From: Syngnathus acus
Taxonomy: Eukaryota > Chordata > Actinopteri > Syngnathiformes > Syngnathidae
Assembly (NCBI RefSeq): GCF_901709675.1
Contig: NC_051098.1
Coordinates: 13,731,918 to 13,795,917 of the forward strand
DNA length: 64,000 nt
Reading direction: 5' to 3'
Below are positions 51,101-61,500 of the stretch, one piece after another; the first letter of the stretch is position 1; the number at the start of each line of letters is the position of its first letter. The notes beneath the pieces are model-generated. The model had not been told where the DNA came from. It did no database searches and saw only the letters and a list, made by a program, of their open reading frames with translations. The position numbers were made by a program, and so were the translations under genes.

Positions 51101-51164
51101 CCTCGCTGTAGAAAGTATTCCACTCAGGTAGGTCGTGGGCTTCCATCTTCACAGAGCTCAACAT
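48158..51164 (-). CDS. foxa3: Forkhead box protein A3 (hepatocyte nuclear factor 3-gamma)
   Basis: Two coding exons on the minus strand: 51164-51093 (24 codons) and 49402-48158 (TAA), joined in phase 0 across a 1.69-kb intron. The product is 438 aa (human 350). It starts [20 protein letters not shown], nearly the FOXA3 N terminus, and ends YSRSVLNAS. The forkhead winged helix (about residues 153-247) is intact: [18 protein letters not shown], the recognition helix [16 protein letters not shown], and wing 2 with RRQKRFK. The conserved C-terminal activation motif [14 protein letters not shown] is present. FOXA proteins are pioneer factors that open chromatin in endoderm, liver and other organs. 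Extra length comes from Gly/Ser/Pro-rich sequence on both sides of the forkhead. The neighbouring irf2bp1 matches the human FOXA3-IRF2BP1 arrangement. Confidence 0.96.
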
Positions 51165-51479
51165 CCCCACAAAGAAACACTTGGAGAATTGGACGAGCTA
51201 CTCGCACTTATTTTTAAATTTACACTTTTTCCTCCGTTTGAAAAAAAAAAAAAAAAAAAATGTTACGATCCTCGGCAACACATTAAAGAAAAAAAAACAA
51301 CTCCGCTGATATGGAAAAGTTGTGTCAAGTAACTAAAAGTTCATCGGCCCATTGTTTCCCAGCTGTTTGCAGATTGGAGGCCCGTGGCGTGACGTGCGGG
51401 CCCGGAGGACACTGGGTGTCAGGCGGGACGTGAGGAGAGCAAAGGACGGCGTGAGGACTACCGCTAGCTTCATTCTCAC

Positions 51480-51490
51480 CCCTTTATAAG
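51480..51490 (-). promoter_or_regulatory. TATA box of foxa3
   Basis: The minus strand reads CTTATAAAGG at 51490-51481, about 320 bp upstream of the foxa3 start codon, which leaves room for a leader of about 290 nt. Immediately upstream on that strand, GGGAGTGGACTGTACCTT occurs twice in tandem (about 51488-51505 and 51513-51530). Confidence 0.65.
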
Positions 51491-51554
51491 GTACAGTCCA
51501 CTCCCCCACTCGCAAGGTACAGTCCACTCCCACTCCGGACAGGCCCACTCCCAC

Positions 51555-51684
51555 CCTGCACATTTCAATGTGAGCCAGTCAGGAAGAAGGCTCGCGCAAA
51601 AAAGGCCGACCCCGCTCCCCCCCTCCCGTCCTGCACATTTCAATGTGAGCCAGTCAGGAAGAAGGCTCGCGCAAAAAAGGCCGA
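51555..51684. repeat. Perfect 55-bp direct duplication upstream of foxa3
   Basis: The segment 51555-51609 is repeated without change at 51630-51684 (offset 75 bp), each copy running from CCTGCACATTTCAATGTGAG to GCGCAAAAAAGGCCGA. It lies 65-195 bp upstream of the TATA box. Identity shows the event is recent or conserved by conversion. Confidence 0.95.
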
Positions 51685-51699
51685 TGTGGCCCCCTGGCG

Positions 51700-53680
51700 T
51701 GCTGTTTATTGGCCTGGTCGGACTGGCGGCCACCCCGGTTGCAGCAGTACCCCGAACAAAAAGCCCATTAAAAGTTAAGATAGCAGCATTTAACGCGCGC
51801 AAGTGAAATCAAGTTAAAAAAAAGTGCGCATGGGAAGACGAGTTGGGGGGGAATCCGTCAGTTTGTGGCCCGAGGGTGGGGGTGGGGTGTATAGAGGAGG
51901 CGTGAAAGTCGTTAATTCCCGCGGCTGTCACCTTCTTGGAAGCTTTAACACGTTGGCAAAAAGGAAGACTTTTACAAGGCTGCAAATTTGCCTAAAAAGT
52001 ACCATAAAATCAAACGAAGTCACCCATGCACATGCTTAGTTATATGAAGATTATTAATAAGAATATTTAGAATGCATGCATGATGCGTCACAAGTCAAGA
52101 GCAATTATTAAATAGCACAATAACAAGTAGAATGCTTCAAATGAAAATCAGTTCGAATTGAGTGGTCAGTTTATTTCAAACTACTCCCTAAATGAAAATA
52201 TAAGAATTTGAAAAATGCAACATTTCTAATGCGTAATGCCAACTAAAATCATAAAACACATTTCACTTTTTCATGGGTTTTTCTTTTTGCGTATTAAAGA
52301 AATAAAAATATTTCATTATTTTATGTTCTTCTTTGGCCTTTTGCTTGCATTTGTTTTCTTGCGTAATTATTGCCAGTATAATTTGAATATAAATTGAAGA
52401 CTTCTAAATTGACTCACCTTACTTTGCATTACATTCTAGCATTCTAGTTGGCCAACATGACAGAATGACGATGCGAGAATTTTTTTATTTTATTTTCAAT
52501 CCTTATTAATGTAACGTAGTGTAGTGTAATGTATGCGCAGGGCTGGAATACACAAGACAGCCGGGCGTGTGCATGTGAATGGCGGCCGTCTCAATGGACA
52601 TGTAATGACGCGCACGCAGGAGGTCGTCGGCGGGGATTAATACAGCAGGGAAAGGGTCGGGGGGCTGGGGGGCACACACGCTTGCACCTGCATCAAGGAT
52701 AGGAAGGATCAAGGGGAACACCTCTGTGCGTGCGTAATGATGTAATTACAACAGCTAATCGTGTTAGTGACGTCATCTACGCAAGGAAAAGGCAACTTTT
52801 AGGAACGATATCACGACTATAGAAATCATTGTAAATACTCTTGGGAAGATTGATAAACGTTTGAGAAAGTACCATTGAATGTTTTTCATGCATCAATTTT
52901 AAAGCTTAAATAATACCCTATGTCGTGATATACATCTTTTTTTCCATAAAACTTTTTTTCTTGTATCAATAAAACTTGTCAAAAGAAAAAAAAAAAGGGT
53001 TGAAAAAATATTTTAAAACGCCTTGTTGAAAACTCCAAATAATGTTTGTAAAAAAAAAAAAAAAAAAAAAAACGGTACAACGAAAAACGACTTTTTCAAC
53101 GACTGTTAAAATTAAGTCCGATTTCAAATTCGCATCTGGAGGGTGTTTGTGTGTGCGCGTGGCCTCCCTGGCTGCTTCCTTTGAATGTCAATAGTCCCTT
53201 CGTGGCACATTAGCACGTGCGTAATTGTCCCCACAAAGGCGGTAATGAGTTGACACTTTAGGAAAGCCACTTCCACGTTCATTTCCTCTCGCTGCTTTTC
53301 TCCTTGAACATGAACATCAGATTCAGCAGCACGTCACATCATGGCGATTCGGTAAGTGCAGTACAATATATATAACTTAGCAGCACAACGGCGACATCTA
53401 GTGGTCAAAATTATATGGACAATCGTTTTAGAGACCACGCGACTGTGCAGTACAAGCTGAGTGCGTTTCTAAATGATTATTGATATGGCAATTGTTATAC
53501 AAAACTCAAGTTTTCCCGCAGTAATTTATTTCAAATGAAATCATTTCTGCTTAATTGACAGACCTCATGATGAGATGATCCCAGTCAAGATTAACTATCG
53601 ATGACCTCTGCACAAGGTCAGTGGAGGACATTTCATTGAAGGGATAAAATAAACACCAAGACAATCGTGTCTTTTTTTTT
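51700..53680. other. Intergenic between foxa3 promoter and irf2bp1 3' end
   Basis: Mostly AT-rich with A runs (for example 53049-53072). No gene, RNA or mobile element recognised. A CTCF-like word with one core mismatch lies around 53386-53400. Confidence 0.45.
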
Positions 53681-53687
53681 CATCTGG

Positions 53688-53693
53688 TTTATT
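53688..53693 (-). terminator. Candidate polyadenylation signal of irf2bp1
   Basis: AATAAA on the minus strand, about 875 bp past the irf2bp1 stop codon, with a T-rich plus strand beside it. A long 3' UTR is usual in this family. Confidence 0.45.
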
Positions 53694-54566
53694 CCCCACT
53701 GGGTCGTTTTGTACAAGAAGCGGCAGTCAAAAGACGAAAGAGCAGATTGGTCGTCACCATGGCGACGCCGCGAGGAGGCGGGACACTTCTGCACAAGGCA
53801 CTTGTCTTACACCGTTAGCATTAGCATATAGCCGTATAGATTGTATACACATACATTGGCTTTGGTTTGGTTCGTCTGTGCGAGGAACATTCTGGTTCTG
53901 CAAGAAGGGAAAAAAGCTCCAACAAACTACTAAATTACCTTTTTGGGGAAAAAAAAGACAAATTACAAAAAAAACTTGTCAGTAATGTCGCGCAACCGTT
54001 TTAATAACAGCTTGTAAATTGGAGGATTGCACTTGAAACAACCAGGAACCTTCTAAAAGGAAACACTTGTCTGTCTTCTACATTCACCCACTGGCAGGCA
54101 GGCCACATGACAGTAATTGTGTGCGTGCGTCCATTGATTAATTGCTTGATGAATTTTGTTGTTGTTGTTGTCTTTCTGTTAGTGAGGCAAGTGGTGCTGT
54201 ATTTCTTTGGGGGACATTTTGACTGGCCTTGAGACAAGGAACTACATTGAAGTGAGTTGAGGAGCTTTATAGAGACAAAAGTAGTGCTGTGCTGCCATCT
54301 TGTGGCAATTAAAAAAGTGGGATCACCCTTGGTATCCCAATTTTGAGTGGACAATTTGTCTGATCCACACAATGTCAATGCTAGAATTAGTTTGTGCGCC
54401 ATACTTTTCGTGAGGAAAATAAGAGTGTTCTTGATTTTCTGTCACTAAGATGCGCTATCACCCTACGTGTGCACTTGGTGGCCCACACTGAGGTTATAGA
54501 GTAGTAGAATCATGTTTGTGTGTTCCACCTGCCTGCCTTTGTTCCAGGTTGCCACAGAAACCATCA

Positions 54567-56143
54567 TCACGTCTCCCGCTCCTTCTTGACGGTGACGTCG
54601 CCGCTCTGGGCCGGGGCTCCGTTGGCACCACCGCCAGGCCCCCCTGGTCCACCGGGGCCCGCTCCCGGCGGGGCGGCTGACGGGGCAACCCCCACACCAG
54701 TGCCCAGGATTGTGGACACCTCACCCTGCATGAATGCCCAGGGGGGGCTGTTGTTTGACGTGTCCAGCGGACAGCGCTCACCGCTGGGGCAGTATACTTC
54801 ACCGTCACCCCGCCGGCTCTGGATGTACACTCTGGTGCATGGGAAGCAGAACCTGTACGTAGATACATACACAGTAAATACATAAATGCAACATTATACT
54901 TTATTCAACTTGTATTTTGGAAATATCCGCTATTCGAATTAAGCATAACCGCACGCAAAGCAGTCCCACGTCATCACTTGTTATCAGAACTAAGCTAACC
55001 CATTGTTTTTCAAGTTTATTAACATTCCTTTTTGCATGTTAGAAAGGTTTGACTGATATTGTAGGAAAAGGATGCATTTCTAAAAAGGCTGATCATTTTT
55101 TTTTATTATCTTTTGCCTACTCCTTATCGACAATATATACTGCATAGTGTGTTGGTAGATACATACCTGTGTCCCGGCACAGACGGACATTGTACAAAGT
55201 GTGTGTCCTCCAGCCGCTCGTGGCACAGCGTGCAGGACAAGGTGCTTCCGGTCAGGCTGTTGCCGGCCGAGGTGGAGCCCAGTTCGGACGCTCCGCTGTG
55301 GGGCAGCGCTGCGGCGGCAGTGGTGGCCGCCTCGGATGAGCTGCCGGACGACAGCGGCTCCCCTCCGGCGCGGGCGGTGAGAGGCCGCGGCTGCCTGGCC
55401 GGGGACGACGCTGGCTTGGGGCTCGTCTGGCTAACAGAGGCCGATGACGAGGGCAAGCCGGCGTGGCCCTGGGTTTGCGACTTGGGCTGGGACGAGCTCA
55501 GCTCCCGTTCGAGCTCCGGCGTGATGAAGGGGGCGATGCCCATGCCGATGCCCAGTTGGCGGCGGTTCATCTCAGCCAGCACCGGCGCCGGGAATATCAT
55601 CGGGCTGCTCATAGGGGCCGTCCTGGCAGTCAGGCCCGCCGGCATGCCCGCCAGCAGCCCGTGGGGGATCCCCGCTATGCTCTGAGTCACTAGATTCGGG
55701 GGTATGGCCGCCCCGATCATGGGTCTACGGCTCCCACTGGGACTCTGGCGGTTCACTTCTTGCGGCGGCTGCCCGTCGCGGTGCAGCCCGTTCGGCGGCA
55801 CGCGAGCGGCGGCCACGTTGCCACTCTCCCCTCTGCCACCACGGTCAAAGCGCTCACCATGCGACCGCTGGCCGTCTGTCGCCGGTTCTCCGCGGCCGGG
55901 CGCGGCGTGCTTGTGAGGCGAGGGTCCCGGTCCAGGCGAGCGGACGTTCCCGTCCTGCATGCCGTGGCTGCGCTTCAGCTGCCGCGCGCTAGCGATCAGG
56001 AACTCGATCTGGTTGGCGCCCTCGTAGTTGACGCAGCCGCGGCACACCACCTCGCTAAAGTCCCACACCACCGTCCAGGGCATCTTGGGCAGGTCGCACA
56101 GGTAACACCACTGGCGCCGCGAGGACGAAGAAGGCGATGACAT
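54567..56143 (-). CDS. irf2bp1: Interferon regulatory factor 2-binding protein 1
   Basis: Two exons on the minus strand: 56143-55167 and 54852-54567 (TGA), joined in phase 2, give 420 aa. The N-terminal C4 zinc finger of the IRF2BP family is complete (C13, C16, C34, C37; [32 protein letters not shown]). The C-terminal C3HC4 RING begins [20 protein letters not shown] at residue 304, and the intron falls after GHR. It continues [25 protein letters not shown] and [12 protein letters not shown], and ends VTVKKERET. These proteins are nuclear co-repressors of IRF2 and NFAT1. The protein is clearly shorter than human IRF2BP1 (584 aa) and lacks much of the middle. A Pro/Gly-rich run of about 35 residues separates STIL from the terminal KKERE. 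The foxa3 and polr1g neighbours favour irf2bp1 over irf2bp2 or irf2bpl. Confidence 0.85.
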
Positions 56144-56851
56144 AACGGCCGGACAGCGAGCCAGCGGACAGGCGAGCTAGCCGGCTAACCCGAGCTAGCA
56201 CACGTTAGCTAACTTAACCTATTTATCTAAAAAGTTGCGTTAAGAGCGCTATTTGCTAATTAGCTTCTCTTTCAGCTGTCTCAGGCACGTTTTGGAACAA
56301 CCACGAGCATACTATCAATACAAAGCGAGATAAAACTTTGTTGATTTGGACGAGTTCTTCCACACATACCCAATTTGTTTACCCACTTCGGCCTGTTCTT
56401 GACTGCTGTCAACCCGCTCTTGCAAAAAAAAAAAAAACGCTTGGAGCGTTACCTAATGCTTTGGGGGGCATTATGGGCGATGTAGTTTATTCAGTCGCGC
56501 TCTTTCAATACAAACCGACGCATCACGTGTGCTAGTTGGGCAGTTGCCGCCGGAAGCGAGGCAATCAACTTCTGCCAACCGCTCTCGCGATATTTCCATG
56601 ATTTGCGGAAAAGCGCACCATAAATGCGTAATCTGGCGTGGTGCATTGTGGGTCATGTAGTCTATTTATTGGACCTTTAATGCAAACTGATACAACACGT
56701 CTGGTTGTTGAACTACAAACAAGGCTGACGTTGTGCGGGACCCTAAGGTCACAGTTCAATTGTGGCTACACGCACACGTGCATTTACCTTTTTAGCACGC
56801 GCCCCAGCAAATACAGTTTGGAAGACTTTTATGTGATCTTTCAACATTAAA
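56144..56851. promoter_or_regulatory. Bidirectional promoter of irf2bp1 and polr1g
   Basis: Only 708 bp separate the two divergent start codons. GCATTATGGGCGATGTAGT (56468-56486) and GCATTGTGGGTCATGTAGT (56643-56661) are reverse forms of the ZNF143/Staf element (ACTACA..TCCCA..ATGC). The sequences after them are also similar (TTTCAATACAAACCGA, then TTTAATGCAAACTGAT), so the whole module seems duplicated at a 175-bp spacing. TCTCGCGA (56583-56590) between them resembles another housekeeping promoter element. No TATA box was seen. Confidence 0.65.
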
Positions 56852-58100
56852 ATGCCTCGAGATGTTTCATCCTCGTCGAGCGAGGACGAAGCGGATAACC
56901 CGCCCGCGGAACCGTCGTTAGGGCAAAAGGAAAGCGGTAAGTTGGCACTTTAACATGGATAGCTCCTGAATTTAAAATGTGTTTAAATGTATATACCGAG
57001 GCGTTGAATTATGTTTTGACAGAAAAGAGCAGCAAGTATCAGTGTCCCGATGACTTCGTGTGCTTCGACCACCAGCCTTGCCGCAGCACGCTGACTGAGC
57101 GCTTGAAGAGAAAAAAGAGCGAACTTTGGCTTATTAAAGCCCCTGCCAACTTTGATCCACGATGGTTTGTCGTTTCTGTAATTGCTTTGTTTTTACTATT
57201 TTTTACTCACTTAGGTTGCGTTAAAGCTCCAAAGAAATAGTCAAATCAATTTACCCTTAAAGGACCGTCAACAAATTAGGACGTCTTAAAAAAGGTATTT
57301 GTTACTTTTATTGCCATGACCTGTCATTGACAAAAACTTTTAAGATGAGTTTTTTTGGTGAATAACCCCCCCCAAATCTGTGAGTATGCAAATCTTTGTC
57401 ACACTGGTTCTTGCCATCATCATTGTGATGAAAATCTAAATGCTGACTGAATACTATTCTCGTATGAAGCATAATTCCTGGTTTTTGCTTTCGCAGTTTA
57501 CAAGGAGCGAGCGTGAATCTTTCCGGCTTTCAGACGCTGAAGCTTCCTTCTGCCGCGGACGCAGGAGAACGCCACGGCCAACATGTCTACAACATCCTGG
57601 CATCCAGTCACTGCACCAATGATCTCCGCTTGCTCACCACAGATTCGTCATCGCCGGCGGTGGGGCCCGCCTTCTCTGGCATACTGAGTGTGAGTGAAAG
57701 CTACGGGGGCGTCCAGATGCCGCCCTGCGTCGTCCACGCCTCGCCCGCGCCGGCCATCCCGGACGGACTCAAACAGAGATTCCAGCCCTTCGGAAGCAAG
57801 ACGCCTACCACATCGCAGGAGACACAGGTTGAGGACGGGAAGAGAAAGAAGAAGAAAAAGAGAGACAGGAAAATTAAAATAGAGGAACAGGAGGAAGAAG
57901 TGATGATCAAACAGGAAGTTGAGGAACCTGCCCAGGAACATACCGAGGGAAAAAGCAGGAAGAGGAGGAAAAAGGACACGGAAGAGGTGGCAATTACGGA
58001 AGTGAAGAGGGAAGTGGATGTGAACGCTTTGTACAAAGAGGACGGCTTGGCGAAGAAGAAGAAGAAAAAGAAGAAAAAAAGCAAAACATCTGATGACTAA
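56852..58100 (+). CDS. polr1g: RNA polymerase I subunit RPA34 (CD3EAP/ASE-1)
   Basis: Three exons: 56852-56936, 57023-57164 and 57497-58100 (TAA). Introns are GT-AG and in phase, giving 276 aa. The start MPRDVSSSSSEDEADNP is acidic and Ser-rich. Exon 2 carries YQCPDDFVCF and ELWLIKAPANFDP (residues 62-74), which match human POLR1G around ELWLIQAPADF. Exon 3 continues with a dimerisation-type beta-rich segment and PAIPDGLKQRFQPFG, a family hallmark. The tail is Lys/Glu-rich and ends in a run of ten lysines, then SKTSDD, typical of this nucleolar subunit. With RPA49 it forms the TFIIF-like heterodimer of Pol I, active in rRNA transcription. Human POLR1G is 510 aa; the difference is the shorter basic tail, as in yeast Rpa34. 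Confidence 0.92.
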
Positions 58101-58141
58101 ATGTCATCAGCTCAGACTGAACTTTGATTGTGCTTTTTTTT

Positions 58142-58147
58142 ATTAAA
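58142..58147 (+). terminator. Polyadenylation signal of polr1g
   Basis: ATTAAA 42 bp past the stop codon, after a T run. This would give a very short 3' UTR. Other signals may exist further on. Confidence 0.5.
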
Positions 58148-58463
58148 CAGAAGAGTCCAAAACAAACATTTATTCTCCATCATGATGTCATGCTACACCC
58201 TGGACTGGTTGCCAGCTCGTCTAGATTATCGGTTGCATAATCAAGCGTTTGCTAACATTTATGTTTAGGAACGTGCAAACTCTGTACAGGAATTGAACCA
58301 AGAACCTCTTGACTGTGATGTACACATACGAACAAGTTGTCCTCTGTGATGCCACAAAAGAAATATAATAAGTGTGTATTTTCATATCTTTGTGTACTTT
58401 TTTTTAGCCCACATATGCGTTAGTTTTAAAATCCTCAAGCACATCTCAATTCATTCTTAGCAT

Positions 58464-58482
58464 GACCAGCAGGTGGCGCCAG
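58464..58482 (+). promoter_or_regulatory. CTCF-like motif (first of a pair)
   Basis: GACCAGCAGGTGGCGCCAG contains CCAGCAGGTGGCGCC, which fits the CTCF core throughout. It lies about 365 bp downstream of polr1g. Confidence 0.55.
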
Positions 58483-58493
58483 AATCCACCTTT

Positions 58494-58513
58494 TCCTCCA
58501 GGTGGCGCTACAG
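58494..58513 (+). promoter_or_regulatory. CTCF-like motif (second of a pair)
   Basis: TCCTCCAGGTGGCGCTACAG shares CAGGTGGCGC with the preceding site and has the same orientation, with the cores about 29 bp apart. The 5' part of the core is less exact. Confidence 0.45.
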
Positions 58514-58519
58514 CTTCAG

Positions 58520-61500
58520 TGTGTGCTTCTTGTGTGTTTTCATGTGTTAAGAGAGTATTGGGCCTTGTCTTTGCACCAGTGTGTGGTCCTGACTCCTGAA
58601 AAGCTCCAGCATCTGCTCATGCGGAGACCGAGATCGTTATAAATGGACATGGCACATATTTTTGAGATTTTGTTGGATTGCTACCAAATTTGAACCGTTA
58701 CAAAAGCTGGGCTGACTCGCCATCAAACATGAATGACTTAAATATTGACGGAGTTTAACAGTAGTTGTACTGTGTCCCGCTTTTCGACTCAGTCTTCAGA
58801 CTGCCGTTTTTCTGTGCATGTACGAATTTAGGCAGATGAATAATAAATGCAGCTTGGAAGTTTGTCTGCGACGTGTTCGGGACTGCTGAGCGATGCTGAG
58901 GCCTTTGCTGGGCTCAGCTGATGCATGGAATGGCAAGGGGTGGGGAGTTGTTATATAGAGGTAATGAATTGGCGAGCCAACCCCCCTTCCCCCATTCCTC
59001 CCTCTCACTTTCTTTTATTTGCAAACAGCAGTGCACATCGTTGCAGCTCGCCTGCGGCAACGGGAGCGTTGCTATGGCAATGGGGACCTGCCAAGGACCA
59101 GTGTGTTGGTGAGAAAGTGTAGGTGTGTGTAGGGGGGAGTCATCAATGTCTTACACCCTCCATTGGACCAAAAATCAGCGTGCAGTGGACCACTATGTGC
59201 ATGAAAGAACCCTAACCCGTCTTTTCACTTTTGAACACACCAGAAGACACAACAGTTCTCTGTGTTTGTGTGTGAGGCTGCGGCAAACATCAATAGTCGT
59301 TCCCTGCTACTGCAGCAGCAACTTGATGGCCTACTAATGTTGTGCCTTCCCCCCACGCCCCCCTCTTTATGTCTGCCCCCCCAGCCCACTCACTTACTGA
59401 CTGTAATGAATATGGCCCAGACCACCATTCACGAAGAGGAAGGAGCGGGTGTCAATCATGTCAGCTATGTCGATGTCACGGACACAAGTTCAATGTGAAA
59501 TCATTTTATTAGAAACAATATAGGTTCAAAGCAACATGGAAGACATCATAAATGTGGCCTGACTGAAATTAACCAGTATCACAATGAAGATCAGAAGCAG
59601 GAAATTGTCTCGAATCAGGAAATAGAAATTGAGCAGGATAAGGAAATTGAAAGTGACCCATGATCAAGTACAAGACCAGGGCCCGGTTAAGCATCAGTAG
59701 ATTGACGACCAGTATGAGGATCGGGACTGAGTCTTGAAAATCAGAATTATTTGTGATTGCCTGCAGACATTGAATGTGTTGCCAGGCTGTGCACCCGGGT
59801 GTGTGTCTGATCAGTCAAGAGTAACATATGTTCTCTAAGCAGCTCCCTTTGCAGCTTGCTGCTGTTGCCATGGAAACCACATCACCACGTACCCCCATTG
59901 TGCGGACCTATTTACTTGTGTGCGTGTGTGTGTCCTTTATGTGTCCTTCATAGCAGATGCATCCAGGCAAGACAAAACATTCTTATCTGCCCTGCTGCCT
60001 TGTTTTAATCCACTCAGACAGTCAAATATTAGACTTGTCTTTGATTCATTCTGATTAAGAGTTACTCCCATTAAACATTGTCTAGGTTTAGTTCAAAGAC
60101 CATGTGAGTGTGTTTTTGTTTGTGAATTGCAAGGGTGGGGGTTTGGGATGTTTTCCCCTTTGCTGCTTGATGGACAGCGTGTACTATTATTATTATTGTA
60201 TTATTATTATTGTTAGACACTCGCAACCTCGAAAATATTCCCCATCTAATTGAATCTATACACACGTAAAAACTTTTACAGCCATTCAAACAATTCGATT
60301 CGTCGAACATATCAGTACACACATTTCCGAGCTGCTCGTGAACGCGTCAATCACCAGTATGCACTCACAAGCTGTTGCCGACAGGTGCGTCGATGTTTGA
60401 AAGCAACTCGAATGACGTTCGTCGTAGCATCTTAGCTAAGCTAATGTTCAACAGACAAGTCGTGTAAGTTGAGTCAAAACTTTGCATGTCAACTGTGCAT
60501 ATTCTTGACAAATTAATCGGTAACATTATGAAAGTGTGTCGTCACTCGTCAACTGACAAAGAGACGCCCTTTTAAATGCATTCCTTGGTTCAGTCCTCGT
60601 TTGTTTGGTCTCCACTTGAATATTTGTTAGATTTATTTGTTAGGTCTAGTTTGTTTCAAATTGTTCCTCGTCCTGCTTTAGGTTTAGTCTGTTTTACATT
60701 CAGTCTTGGTTCGGGTTAAGGTTTAATTTGATGAGGTAAAGTTTAGGTTCATCAGCTTCATCGAGGTCACATGACTCAAGCAATAGCGTTATTGCTTGAT
60801 TGCTCTGCAGGGTGCACGTACAGTAAGTTACCAAAGGGGGCGCCATCTCATACAAACATACAACTTACCTTCCTTTTAGCTCTTGGTTTGCTGCTGCTGG
60901 TCCCACCCACATGAAGCACCCACTGGAAAAATGATTTAGTACAACAAACATTTATTTGTACATCATATTTAGCACACATAATAAACATTCTCATCACCTT
61001 TATTTCTTACATTGCACAACTTTAAGATCACTTGTGAGCTTCGGTTTTAGCTGCCAATATAGCGCTTTTATTTACAAAGGCCACTTGTGTGAGTTTAATA
61101 TAAACTATATTGCTTGTTTAATGGCTTTATTCAATGACTATAACTGAATTTCACATATTATTTTAGCAGTTGTCCTAACCACTATTTGACTGTCACCCCT
61201 GAATTAAATGAACAAAATGACCTTAAATGAGCGTTGATGTGCTTGCAGAATCAACAAGAAGCATCTGACGCCAACTCGGGAAGCAGAAAGTGCTCCCATG
61301 AGGCACTTCGGCGTGATTACAGCTTGACATAAAAAAATGCCATGTTGGGCATGTTGAACGCATCGCATCTCAAAGTGAGTGTCAACAAATTACTTTGCTT
61401 GTTCTTTGGATTTTTGTGACATTTGTTCAAAAACATTCATAACACTCAAATTTCACTTTAACACTGTCAGTTATTATCCAATTTGAGATGTTATAGAGTT

